This document shows, in pieces, positions 5,249-13,347 of a stretch of DNA of 18,885 nt. The notes under the pieces are model-generated. The model was not told where the DNA came from. It did no database searches and was given only the letters and a program-made list of their open reading frames with translations. Location of the stretch: contig DAOVGE010000178.1 in the NCBI GenBank assembly GCA_030672605.1, forward strand, positions 1-18,885, given 5' to 3'. The stretch is from Methanosarcinales archaeon (lineage in GTDB: Archaea > Halobacteriota > Methanosarcinia > Methanosarcinales > Methanogasteraceae). The number at the start of each line of letters is the position of its first letter. The stretch's first letter is position 1. The position numbers and the translations under genes are program-made.

Positions 5249-7882
5249 TTAGCTTGACCGGTTCGCGGGTACCAGCACCCCAACCGCAACCAGTGGATCC
5301 ACGTCGTCTGATTCGAGTCTAAGAAGCTCTTCTGTGCTGTTCAGCCTGAAGCGCTTGACACTCTCGACATATCTGCCCAGTTCATCCAGATGCTCCGCCA
5401 TCCATGCGGATTTCTCGACCTTCCATTTCCAGTCTGGATCGTCTCTGCCTGCAAACGGCGTCTTCGATATGTCCGAGTCCGCGGGAAGCTTCCACAGCCA
5501 CCATGGACCCGGGCTGTAGTTTACCCCGCTTAAGTCATTGATCTCTTTCATGTCGATTGTGACAACGACCCCGTCTCCGGTCTCTGTCATCTCGTTCCAT
5601 CGTATGAATAGTCCGGCAACTATCGAGAACCCGATCTCAACGGTTGCGTTGTATTCGTTCACATCTTCCGATAGTATCAGATCGATCTGTTCATCCGTGA
5701 AGTTCATCTTGCGCAACAGAGACTTCCCGGGAAGCGGTTTGTCTGCCGGGAGAAGCGCTTCCTCCTGCGCCCAGGTCAGGTCTCGAGTGAAGAGTTCCCA
5801 CGAGTTGGTCCCAAGCAGCGTTATGACTGCATCATCCTTACATGCAAAGGACATAGGGAGCGCTATGTAGCGCTCATGCTGGTTGCGGAGCGGGAGATCT
5901 TTTCGCACATGCTCAGAGATCAAGTAACCGGCAGCTGTTCCCGGGCAGATCCGTGTGTGAAGCTCGGCGCATGATGCAAGACCGGGCGGGACATCGTGCG
6001 CAAGCACGTTAGTTGTAGTTGCAACGCCCATCGCATTGATTGTGCTGATATCGCTTGCGATACGGTCCCACGAGGCAGGATTTGCAGCCAGCGCATCGAT
6101 TCCGACGTTGTGCTTGACTATGGTCTTGAAGAGTGCGTCCGCTGGTTCGTCCATAAACTCTGATCGGAGCGTGCTATTGTGGGTATCGTAGCCGGATTCG
6201 CATTCCATATCAAGATATTGTTCCAGTTTCTGCGTTCTCACAGAGAAATATATGAAGTCTTTCGTATCCGTTCTCGAAAACATGAACCAGAGCGGCATAT
6301 CCGCACTCCTGTGCACCAGCAGCAGATTATTTTTGCCAACCGTGCACCCGGTTGTTGCTGTTATAGTGTCGATGCACGGTTCGGTGCTGTAACCACCAAT
6401 GTTCACGACATAGCCGGAATCAGTGAATGCGAGCACGTTGGGATCGTTCTTTTCGAAGTTCAGTTGCTCCATTGCGATATCTGACGCTCTGAACGCCAAG
6501 AGCTCCAATATCGCTGGATTCTCTTTGCTTATGACCTCGGATGCCGATTGCGGATCCTGCTGCCCACCCTTTGGCGCATCGCCACCCCAGTCCCGGCCCC
6601 TGCCCAGTCCGATCTTCGTTAACAGGGATTCAACCCAGCTTGTCTGATCCGCCTCCAGTTTGATGTTGATGTTTGTCGGGGGCGCACCGTGACCGGTCAT
6701 GTCCACATACTCTGTTGTTGCGCGGTAGGGAATTGCCCGCGGCAGTTCACCCAGTACGGCAAGCGAGCCTGTTCCGGACGATGTGAGCCGGTCTAACTGT
6801 CTTTCGTTTATTCTGAATGTTTGAACCGGTGAAACAAACAACTCCGGAGAATTGAGATGTTCTATCTCCCAGAGAACGATCTTCAGTCTGCGCAGACCCT
6901 CTGATTCACTTCCATTTCCATTTCCATTTTCATGTTCATTTCCGGTCACGGCACCAGAAAGTCGAGCGACCTTCTCGCAATCGTACGCCAGGACCATGCC
7001 CTCCCCGCGTTTCATTCTGCCATCCCACAACACGAAGATCACGGACGCGTTCTCTGCCGATGATTGCAAGTGTGCGTTCTGCTTGATGAAGATTCCTGAT
7101 CTTCCGGGCGTGGTATCGAGGAGCGTCATGATCGCATCGTCCCGCATGGATCCGGAAAGGGAGATTACGATATACTCTTGATACCTCGGGTTTTCAACCG
7201 GCATCTCGCGTCTTGCATATTCCGCAAGAACGTATCCTGAAATGAGTTCCGGAGTGATGTCGGTATGTGATTGCATGCATGCGATGAGGCTGGCTGGCGG
7301 ATCCATGGCAATGGCATTTGTCAGCGCAACCACACACGCGGCATTCGCGTTACCGAGGTCGTCAACGATCGCATCCCATTTCGCGGGGGACTCAAATAAC
7401 CGGTCCGCATCAACATCATGTACAGCGATATTGAACAAGCATTCGTCTGTAACCCCCCCGAATTCCCAGAGCGTGCCGCACTCATCAAGAGCGCTGCTGT
7501 TGACCACAATATAAAGACAGTCCTTCGTATCTTTTCCGCAGAACGCAAACCAGGGCGGTTCATTTGTGCTATGAATAAGCATCAGATTGCTTCTGCCGAT
7601 GGATGCTCCGGTTGTGGCGGTCAGAGCGTCGATGCACGCCTCAGTGGTCCGATCGCCCACAGTGGTGACGCGTCCGGCATTCGTAAGCACAAGAAGATCT
7701 GAATCGCCCTTATCGAATGGCAATCGATCCATTGCAATCTTTGCGGCTCTTTCTGCCAGCAAATGCATCATTGTTACATCGTCGCTTCCAGTGTAATCGG
7801 ATAGGTCCTGCTCTGCCGGACAAACGCCAGCTGATAACATACACGAGAGTAGTACGGTCAATAAAACTACAATTCCCCTCAT
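5249..7882 (-). CDS. Secreted protein with two tandem FmdE-like modules
   Basis: An 877-residue protein with an N-terminal signal peptide (hydrophobic core VVLLTVLLSCML, cleavage probably after about residue 23) and no C-terminal anchor. Two homologous modules follow, at about 38-380 and 455-870. Both contain a stretch like LVLTNAGRVTTVGDRTTEACID, then a hydrophobic core, then the FmdE-type metal region. Module 2 keeps HTRICPGTAAGY (His642, Cys646) and FACKDDA (Cys681). Module 1 reads HTDITPELISGY (His206, Thr210) and GSMRDDA (Met246), so both cysteines are gone. Exported FmdE-like proteins occur in methanogenic archaea, but their reaction is unknown; the family suggests metal binding. A linker at about 312-326 is rich in Gly/Asn. 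The start ATG overlaps the stop of the upstream beta-helix gene (ATGA), implying translational coupling and joint action outside the cell. Confidence 0.75.
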   Translation of the reverse strand: MRGIVVLLTVLLSCMLSAGVCPAEQDLSDYTGSDDVTMMHLLAERAAKIAMDRLPFDKGDSDLLVLTNAGRVTTVGDRTTEACIDALTATTGASIGRSNLMLIHSTNEPPWFAFCGKDTKDCLYIVVNSSALDECGTLWEFGGVTDECLFNIAVHDVDADRLFESPAKWDAIVDDLGNANAACVVALTNAIAMDPPASLIACMQSHTDITPELISGYVLAEYARREMPVENPRYQEYIVISLSGSMRDDAIMTLLDTTPGRSGIFIKQNAHLQSSAENASVIFVLWDGRMKRGEGMVLAYDCEKVARLSGAVTGNEHENGNGNGSESEGLRRLKIVLWEIEHLNSPELFVSPVQTFRINERQLDRLTSSGTGSLAVLGELPRAIPYRATTEYVDMTGHGAPPTNINIKLEADQTSWVESLLTKIGLGRGRDWGGDAPKGGQQDPQSASEVISKENPAILELLAFRASDIAMEQLNFEKNDPNVLAFTDSGYVVNIGGYSTEPCIDTITATTGCTVGKNNLLLVHRSADMPLWFMFSRTDTKDFIYFSVRTQKLEQYLDMECESGYDTHNSTLRSEFMDEPADALFKTIVKHNVGIDALAANPASWDRIASDISTINAMGVATTTNVLAHDVPPGLASCAELHTRICPGTAAGYLISEHVRKDLPLRNQHERYIALPMSFACKDDAVITLLGTNSWELFTRDLTWAQEEALLPADKPLPGKSLLRKMNFTDEQIDLILSEDVNEYNATVEIGFSIVAGLFIRWNEMTETGDGVVVTIDMKEINDLSGVNYSPGPWWLWKLPADSDISKTPFAGRDDPDWKWKVEKSAWMAEHLDELGRYVESVKRFRLNSTEELLRLESDDVDPLVAVGVLVPANRSS

Positions 7883-10683
7883 GTCACTGTAGTGGTAGCG
7901 ACCGCAGTCCCGGTCTCGGTGAAGACCTCGGTATGCGATACTGACATATTCACATCTCTATCTGCGTCCTCCCATACGCCGTGCTTCGCACTGGCGAGGG
8001 TCGTGTTCTCTGTTGGGGTGCTGGAATAATAAACGCGATCAGTGACCACAATCCCGCTACAGAGCCCATTAGAATCAGTCTTCGGATCGGAACCATCGTA
8101 TCCGGGTGAAGCATATACCGTCTTTCCTTCGTCTGTTACGCTGACGTCAGCACCTTCGATTGGGTTCGCACCAGAATCATTCACCAGCACATCGAGATAA
8201 TTCTTAACAGAGAGCATAGATGCAAGACGGACGCTGACACTGCCCGCGTCAAATCCGGTGTTGACAGCAGTTCCCGAGGATGCATACTCCACCAGGAAGT
8301 CATAGATACCGGAATCTGTTATGGTGGAATCAGTTATCGTATTATTCGTACTCGATCTTGACAATACCACGCCATACACCGTCGAATCCACCACGCAGTC
8401 CGCAACCTTGTTCTCTTTGCTGCACATCGCCATGTAGATGCCGCGTCGCAGATTTGAAGGTACATAGCAGCCTGTTACCATGTTGCCGGTGCTTGCATGG
8501 GATATGAAGATGCCATTTGTGTTATTCCGCGTGTCGCAGTCTGTTACCATGTTGCCGGTACTTACATGAGATATGTGGACGCCGTTTATGTTATTCGGTG
8601 CGTCACAGCCCACAACCGCATTTCCGCTGCTTGCGTGGGATACGTGGACGCCGTTTATGGCTTCCGACGAGTCGCAGTCCGCAACCATGTTGTTGTCGCA
8701 TGCGTGGGATATGAAGACTCCACCACCAGTATTTTGTGCGGCGCGGCAGTCCGCAACCATGTTGTTGTCGCATACCTGAAAGACGCAGATACCGCTCTGC
8801 TGATTCGAGTTTGTATCACAATTCACAACCGTGTTTTCGGTGCATATCTTCTGTATCAAGATCCCGCTTCTGTTATTTGAGTGCGCACTGCAATCCCGGA
8901 TGGTGTTTCCGGTGCATACCTGAAATATGCAGATGCCGCTCTGTAGATTCAGGTTCGCGTCACAGTTCAAAACAGTGTTGTTGCTACAGGACTTCATTAT
9001 CGCAATCCCGCTTCCGTTGTTTGAATGCGCAGTACAGTCCCGGATGGTGTTCCCGCTACCTATCTGGAAGATGCAGATCCCGTTCTGCTGATTCGAGCTT
9101 GCATCACAGTTCACAACAGTGTTGTTGCTACAGGACTTCTGCAGCATGATCCCATTGATACCGTTTGAATGAGCGGTACAACCTGTTATGCTGTTATTGC
9201 TACACGACATGAAGATAAAGATTCCATTATTGGTATTCGAGTGCAGGATACAATCGCTTATTATATTATCTCTGCAGGCTCTCCAGAGATAGATTCCATG
9301 TATGTTTGAGTGTATATCACAATCCGTTATTCTGCAATCCCTGCCAATGACCATATAAATTCCATAACCGCCATTTTTTATCGTGAATCCGCTGATGTTA
9401 ACATAAGGTGATTTTATATTCACAACATCGCTGCCATTGCCATCAATCACCGTGTTGATCCGGTCCTCGCCCTGCAGCGTAATCCTCTTGTTCACAACGA
9501 TGTTCTCGACATACGTCCCGTTGAACACGTATACCGTGTCTCCATGGACGGCGTTCTCGATTGCAGCCTGTATTGTCGGATACTGGGTGGGTACGTACAA
9601 GGTTTTGCCAGTGTCTGTTACTATAACACTGTTGCTACTTACATATTTAGTTGTGTTATCCACTGACGAGACTGCGATTTTGTCTTCACCTATACGCAAC
9701 CCTTTCGCATCAGCAATGGTGCAATTGGACTGGGCGATGGATGCCCTGTCGATCACATCAATGGCATCAATTGCGCCGATTTTGGCTTTGGTGTCGTTAT
9801 TGCTGTCGCTGTTGTTGTCGTCACCGTCACCGGTTGTATGTTCAGCCTCATTGGTGATGTTGCTGCCACACAGGTCACCAGCGACAACATTGCCATCAAT
9901 GATGATCTCGTCGGGATACGGGATGGATGCTTCACCGATCGCGTCGCTGCCATACCGATTATCATCAACAACATCGCCATTGATGATGGTTCCGGGAGAC
10001 CGGGAGACGGATACGTGACCAATCGCATCGGATTTGATACAGTTACCATCAGACTGCACTATATAAATGTCATGTCTGTTTGTCAATTCGATCTCATCGG
10101 TTACGCTCTGCGACTCAAGGTTATGTGAAAATACATTATCCGTTATGATATTATCTGTGGAATTTTGGAGATGAATACCGCAACCACGGTTCCGCGTTAC
10201 CAGGTTTTCGATGATCACATTGTTTCTGGATTTCTGTAGGAATATTCCGTGGCGCGTGTTGCCCCGGATCATATTGTCCATGATTATACCATCACTTGCA
10301 CCCATCAGGACGATGCCATACTCGTTGTTGTTGATCCGGTTGTTCTCGATAATGCTGCCGGATGCCGAGACATTGGCGCCTGCAACTCCATTCAGAAGGG
10401 TGAAGCCAGAGACGGTGACACCATCCGCTTTCACGGTCACAACGTCCCCCTCACAACCGCCATCGATTGCGGCATAATCCCCGAGCAGTATCACCGGCTT
10501 ATCAATTACTATGCGTTCATGGTATGTGCCCTTGCTGACGTGGACGGTATCGCCAGCTTCTGCGCAATCCACAGCATCCTGGATGGATGCATAATTCTCT
10601 GGTACCTGTATCGTATCTGCAGATGCTGCTCCTGCAAATAGCAGGATCAACAGTAGTGTGATGTAGTTGGTGTAGCTATTCAT
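7879..10683 (-). CDS. Secreted NosD-like right-handed beta-helix protein with cysteine ladder
   Basis: A 934-residue protein. A signal peptide (TLLLILLFAGAASA, cleavage after about residue 22) is followed by a NosD/CASH-type start, YASIQDAVDCAEAGDTVHV. A first beta-helix segment (to about residue 190) precedes a low-complexity Asp/Asn region. A second start, YPTIQAAIENAVHGDTVYV (about 365), leads into a long helix to about 778. Fourteen consecutive coils of 23-24 residues carry a cysteine at the same place (ITDC, VVNC, IRDC, VADC and so on). The C-terminus (about 820-934) looks like a small Ig-like or carboxypeptidase-regulatory-like domain (NPIEGADVSVTDEGKTVYAS). NosD itself aids copper-site assembly of nitrous oxide reductase, but most archaeal relatives are uncharacterised surface proteins. 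ATG 10683 is chosen because GGAGG lies just upstream; the open frame extends to 10740 without one. First gene of an operon with the double-FmdE protein. Confidence 0.85.
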   Translation of the reverse strand: MNSYTNYITLLLILLFAGAASADTIQVPENYASIQDAVDCAEAGDTVHVSKGTYHERIVIDKPVILLGDYAAIDGGCEGDVVTVKADGVTVSGFTLLNGVAGANVSASGSIIENNRINNNEYGIVLMGASDGIIMDNMIRGNTRHGIFLQKSRNNVIIENLVTRNRGCGIHLQNSTDNIITDNVFSHNLESQSVTDEIELTNRHDIYIVQSDGNCIKSDAIGHVSVSRSPGTIINGDVVDDNRYGSDAIGEASIPYPDEIIIDGNVVAGDLCGSNITNEAEHTTGDGDDNNSDSNNDTKAKIGAIDAIDVIDRASIAQSNCTIADAKGLRIGEDKIAVSSVDNTTKYVSSNSVIVTDTGKTLYVPTQYPTIQAAIENAVHGDTVYVFNGTYVENIVVNKRITLQGEDRINTVIDGNGSDVVNIKSPYVNISGFTIKNGGYGIYMVIGRDCRITDCDIHSNIHGIYLWRACRDNIISDCILHSNTNNGIFIFMSCSNNSITGCTAHSNGINGIMLQKSCSNNTVVNCDASSNQQNGICIFQIGSGNTIRDCTAHSNNGSGIAIMKSCSNNTVLNCDANLNLQSGICIFQVCTGNTIRDCSAHSNNRSGILIQKICTENTVVNCDTNSNQQSGICVFQVCDNNMVADCRAAQNTGGGVFISHACDNNMVADCDSSEAINGVHVSHASSGNAVVGCDAPNNINGVHISHVSTGNMVTDCDTRNNTNGIFISHASTGNMVTGCYVPSNLRRGIYMAMCSKENKVADCVVDSTVYGVVLSRSSTNNTITDSTITDSGIYDFLVEYASSGTAVNTGFDAGSVSVRLASMLSVKNYLDVLVNDSGANPIEGADVSVTDEGKTVYASPGYDGSDPKTDSNGLCSGIVVTDRVYYSSTPTENTTLASAKHGVWEDADRDVNMSVSHTEVFTETGTAVATTTVT
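8395..9340 (-). repeat. Tandem coding repeat, 69-72 bp units (beta-helix coils)
   Basis: The DNA encoding coils of the second beta-helix repeats every 69-72 bases. In the middle the similarity is best at 144 bases (two coils), where NTVVNCD...GICIFQ coils alternate with NTIRDC...HSNN coils at least three times. This suggests recent amplification by unequal exchange and possible length variation. Confidence 0.8.
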
Positions 10684-10756
10684 GGTTGCCTCCGGACCAC
10701 TTACTATAATATCTGATGCTAAATTGTTTACATATAACACTTGCGCATGCCCGATA

Positions 10757-10770
10757 CATATTTTTAAAAC
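10757..10770 (-). promoter_or_regulatory. TATA-like element upstream of the beta-helix operon
   Basis: On the minus strand GTTTTAAAAATATG lies about 75-87 bases before ATG 10683. That allows a start of transcription near 10730-10735 and a leader of about 50 bases. Assigned by composition and spacing only. Confidence 0.3.
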
Positions 10771-10874
10771 GGGTACAACGTAATTAGTGTGATTATACTA
10801 ACCGTATGTATGTATTTACCGCCCACGCAGCTACCTCGCACCCGAAATCCGTTCAGACACCAATTCCAAGTATG

Positions 10875-10996
10875 TACTCAATATTGCGTGGATATCCGCA
10901 TATACAACCACGAGATTACACAAGATTAACACAGAAATCTTGTGGAGATGGCTGCGCCGCTGCTTCGCAGACTGTGTAATTTTGTGGTTCCTACCA
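10875..10996. repeat. Interspersed hairpin repeat, copy 2
   Basis: Second copy of the repeat at 4579-4678, with the same flanks TACTCAAT and TTCCTACCA. Inverted arms lie at 10907-10921 and 10974-10988. This copy has an extra block of about 24 bases in the loop, containing CTGCG and CGCAG as a small hairpin of its own. Confidence 0.75.
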
Positions 10997-11028
10997 TACG
11001 CTATTGAGATGTTCGAAGATGTAATGAA

Positions 11029-11088
11029 CCGCAGATTAACGCGGATCGGACGCAGATTTGTTCATCTGGTATCTGCGTGCATCTGCGG
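11029..11088. repeat. CCGCAGAT-type inverted repeat
   Basis: CCGCAGATTAACGCGGATC... on the left and ...ATCTGCGTGCATCTGCGG on the right form imperfect inverted arms with internal units of about 10-11 bases. It lies between hairpin-repeat copy 2 and the right inner inverted-repeat arm. Confidence 0.6.
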
Positions 11089-11178
11089 ATGATAGAAGTG
11101 AAAGGAACCATTGCAGATAGAACATACTATATTCAAGAACGAAACAAATCTTACAAATGAATAGATGGTTATTCAATT

Positions 11179-11209
11179 TATACTTCGCACCGCCACAAAC
11201 TGAGCTTTT
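11179..11209 (-). repeat. Right inner inverted-repeat arm
   Basis: The reverse complement (AAAAGCTCAGTTTGTGGCGG onward) matches 5199-5227 almost perfectly, with one mismatch and a two-base indel. With its partner it encloses about 6 kb holding the beta-helix/FmdE operon. Confidence 0.75.
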
Positions 11210-11267
11210 TTGCAATGTGTCAGTCGGATGTACAACAACACGAAAGACGTGACGACAGATATCACCC

Positions 11268-11341
11268 TTCGCGTCTCTCTCGCCTTTGCCCCTTCGCGTT
11301 AAATTGAGAACGCAAAGACGCGAGGACGCAAAGACGCAAAG
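11268..11341. repeat. AACGCAAAGACGC-type inverted repeat
   Basis: The right arm (11309-11341) is made of units such as GACGCAAA. The left arm (11268-11300) is a decayed reverse complement. The unit of about 10-11 bases resembles those of the other hairpin repeats in the window, with a different sequence. Confidence 0.55.
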
Positions 11342-11350
11342 AACGAAAAT

Positions 11351-11376
11351 CGCGGTTTATACTGGTGTCGAGTATA
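11351..11376 (-). repeat. Right outer inverted-repeat arm
   Basis: Partner of 4968-4993 (21 of 26 identical, transitions only). It lies about 70 bases from the 3' end of the decayed transposase. Confidence 0.6.
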
Positions 11377-11439
11377 TCATGCTGCTGCTTACGAAAATCA
11401 TGATTCAAACTGCTCTAACATCGACGGAATAAGTTAGAA

Positions 11440-11985
11440 ACCTAAGGTTTTTGACTATAAACAACTCTCTGAAGTACTTGGAGTATCTTCCTTCGGTTCT
11501 GCGGCGGTATGCGCTGTACTACCGTGCCAACGACTTTGATTCGCATTACGTAGAACTCCTCACGATATTTCTTGAAAAGCTGGTTTGTGGACAACGAATA
11601 TATAATTTCATCTGGAAGTGCTGCCTTGGATCGGGTGAGCACCTGTTGCTGCGCAGCAGCGCCGAAGGCATTGCCATGTTTTCCGCATGGCTTTGAAAGG
11701 AATGAACTTTTGATGAATAAAACTGCCCTATCTGTCGAATCCATCTTATGTCACGATTATATTGGGGTGGGGATTGAAGCCCATTTTCTTGGAAAACGAG
11801 TGCAGCACGACAACAGCGCCCGCAGTTAACCTTCCGTTTCGGTGTTTATAGAAAATTGTGTCGGTGAATGCGATAGCATCGCCGAAGGCACAGTGATATG
11901 GGTATCGGTAAGGAGCAGAGGAGAAATGTGATGAGGTATAGTTTTGATTTGCCATATCCTGGGGCGAGAAACGCTCCACCGTGAT
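11440..11985 (-). pseudogene. IS91-like (Transposase_32-type) transposase remnant
   Basis: No intact frame remains, but the minus strand gives successive family-like pieces in different frames. One frame has TAGAVVVLHSFSKKMGF then NPHPNIIVT, matching the LH-F/W-G...FNPHVH segment of IS91/IS801 transposases. Another gives FIPFKAMRKTWQ, and another LPDEIIYSL...QLFKKYREEFYV, both in the order expected. The catalytic HUH-like region is thus partly recognisable but interrupted by several frameshifts and stops. The N-terminal zinc-binding part is missing; its place is taken by the signal-peptide scrap at 11994-12063. The element is inactive. Family assignment is by eye. Confidence 0.65.
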
Positions 11986-11993
11986 CAACATAT

Positions 11994-12063
11994 AAATCGG
12001 ATGCTGCTGCTGGCAGCACACAGCAAACCAGCAGCAGACATAGAGTTGCTCCAACCAATCTTC
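11994..12063 (-). pseudogene. Signal-peptide scrap of a third dockerin/substrate-binding paralog
   Basis: The minus strand reads LVGATLCLLLVCCVLPAAAS followed by D, nearly the same as the signal peptide of the intact gene just upstream (LVGITISLLLVCCALQAAAS). Nucleotide similarity is clear over about 65 bases. After the cleavage site the sequence passes directly into transposase-like DNA, so the mature part of this third copy has been lost. It starts only a few bases beyond the stop of the second paralog, consistent with a former tandem array of three. Confidence 0.7.
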
Positions 12064-12066
12064 GGA

Positions 12067-13329
12067 TTAACTCTTCGATTGCGGATACACGAATACGCCG
12101 TGCTCTGTCACATCAAAGTCTATGCCGCAGAATTTATCGATATATTCCTGGTGGATCGCCTGCGGATCCGTATCCTCGAAGAGATCCGGATAGAACCATT
12201 TTGCCGTGTAAACCAGTGCCGCAGGTTGCCCAGGTGCAAATGCCAGGTCTCCATCGATCAAATTGACACGATTCTTGTTCACAGCCGCAATCTCGCCAAA
12301 TCCGGGAAGCCCGACCAGATTGTCATACTCCTCCGCAACTGCGCTCGCATCGTCGGTCTCGTAACCGCCCTTGTATGTGAGCCCGAGCATAACTTCAATA
12401 CCCAGTTCGGAATCCTTGTTCAGGATCCATTCCGCTTCCACTTCCGGATATCCCTCGAGGTCGGCTGCAATACTATTCCCGCCTGCTCGTAAACAGAGCT
12501 CGTCCATCCCGGTACCGATTCCATAAGACTTGCAACTGGTGTCTGTTGTCTTACTGCCTGAAAACAGGAAGACATCCGGCTTATCGTCCTCGGAAAGCCC
12601 GGATACCACATCATCCACCCCATCAACACACTCGTCGTACCATGTTAGATACTCCCGGGCATTCTCCTGCTCACCTATCAGGTAGCCGAGTATCGCCATC
12701 TCCTCGCGGAGTGTGTTGATCTTGTAGAGATCAAGCCGGACCACTGCTATGTCACTACCTTCCAGTCTGTCTTCGAGTGTCTCCTTATTCGGATAGCTCC
12801 CGAACGCAAATATCGCGTCAGGGTTCAACGTCAGTACCGCCTCGATATCCGGCGAAGACCACTTTCCGATGGACTGTATGCTGCTCAAATCCGGGAAAAA
12901 TGCAGTCGCCTCAGTTAGGCCGGTGGTAACGCCCACTATCCGGTCCTTTGCGCCCAGCGCCCGAATGGCGTCTGCAACATCGGTGTTCAGCACAACTATC
13001 TCGTCTATTGGCTTGGAGATGGTTATGCCGTCTTCGTTGGCATCAAGAAACGTAAGCTCCTTCTCCCGCCCGAGAATTGTGAGCTCGATCTGGGTCACGT
13101 CCTGCATATTGATCTTGTCGTCGTACTTGGCATCCGCGAGTTCTGTCTCGTCTCTGTACTCGAGGATGATCAGTTCGGTGTAGGTCACATCCTGCATGTT
13201 TATTGTGTCGTCCTCGTTTGCGTTACCGAAGACTCCAAGCGTGTAGTCTGATGCCGCTGCCTGCAGCGCACAGCAGACCAGCAGCAGGCTTATGGTTATT
13301 CCAACCAGTATATTTACTCTCATATTCAT
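12067..13329 (-). CDS. Solute-binding protein with N-terminal dockerin-like domain (paralog 2)
   Basis: A 420-residue exported protein. A signal peptide ends near AAAS. Two calcium-loop repeats follow (GNANEDDTINMQDVTYTEL and ADAKYDDKINMQDVTQIEL), forming a type I dockerin-like module. The rest matches periplasmic binding proteins of the iron-siderophore/cobalamin (BtuF/FecB) class, with RALGAKDRIVGV, a WSSPDIEAVLTLNPDAI segment and a C-terminal YTAKWFYPDLF region. It should sit outside the membrane and capture a metal chelate or corrinoid, but no permease or ATPase gene lies in the window. Such dockerin-first binding proteins are common in methanogenic archaea; the role of the dockerin is unclear. 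It follows paralog 1 by 18 bases, so they are cotranscribed. The ligand may differ between the two, since the binding domains have diverged strongly. Confidence 0.8.
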   Translation of the reverse strand: MNMRVNILVGITISLLLVCCALQAAASDYTLGVFGNANEDDTINMQDVTYTELIILEYRDETELADAKYDDKINMQDVTQIELTILGREKELTFLDANEDGITISKPIDEIVVLNTDVADAIRALGAKDRIVGVTTGLTEATAFFPDLSSIQSIGKWSSPDIEAVLTLNPDAIFAFGSYPNKETLEDRLEGSDIAVVRLDLYKINTLREEMAILGYLIGEQENAREYLTWYDECVDGVDDVVSGLSEDDKPDVFLFSGSKTTDTSCKSYGIGTGMDELCLRAGGNSIAADLEGYPEVEAEWILNKDSELGIEVMLGLTYKGGYETDDASAVAEEYDNLVGLPGFGEIAAVNKNRVNLIDGDLAFAPGQPAALVYTAKWFYPDLFEDTDPQAIHQEYIDKFCGIDFDVTEHGVFVYPQSKS

Positions 13330-13347
13330 TATCTCTTATATATTCTA

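Noticed and set aside
8280..9149. Long plus-strand frames opposite the beta-helix gene
   Set aside because: They mirror the repeated codons of the minus-strand gene and have Arg/Ser/Cys-rich, non-protein-like composition.
8395..9340. CRISPR-like array suggested by regular spacing
   Set aside because: Units are in-frame beta-helix coils without constant repeat and variable spacer.
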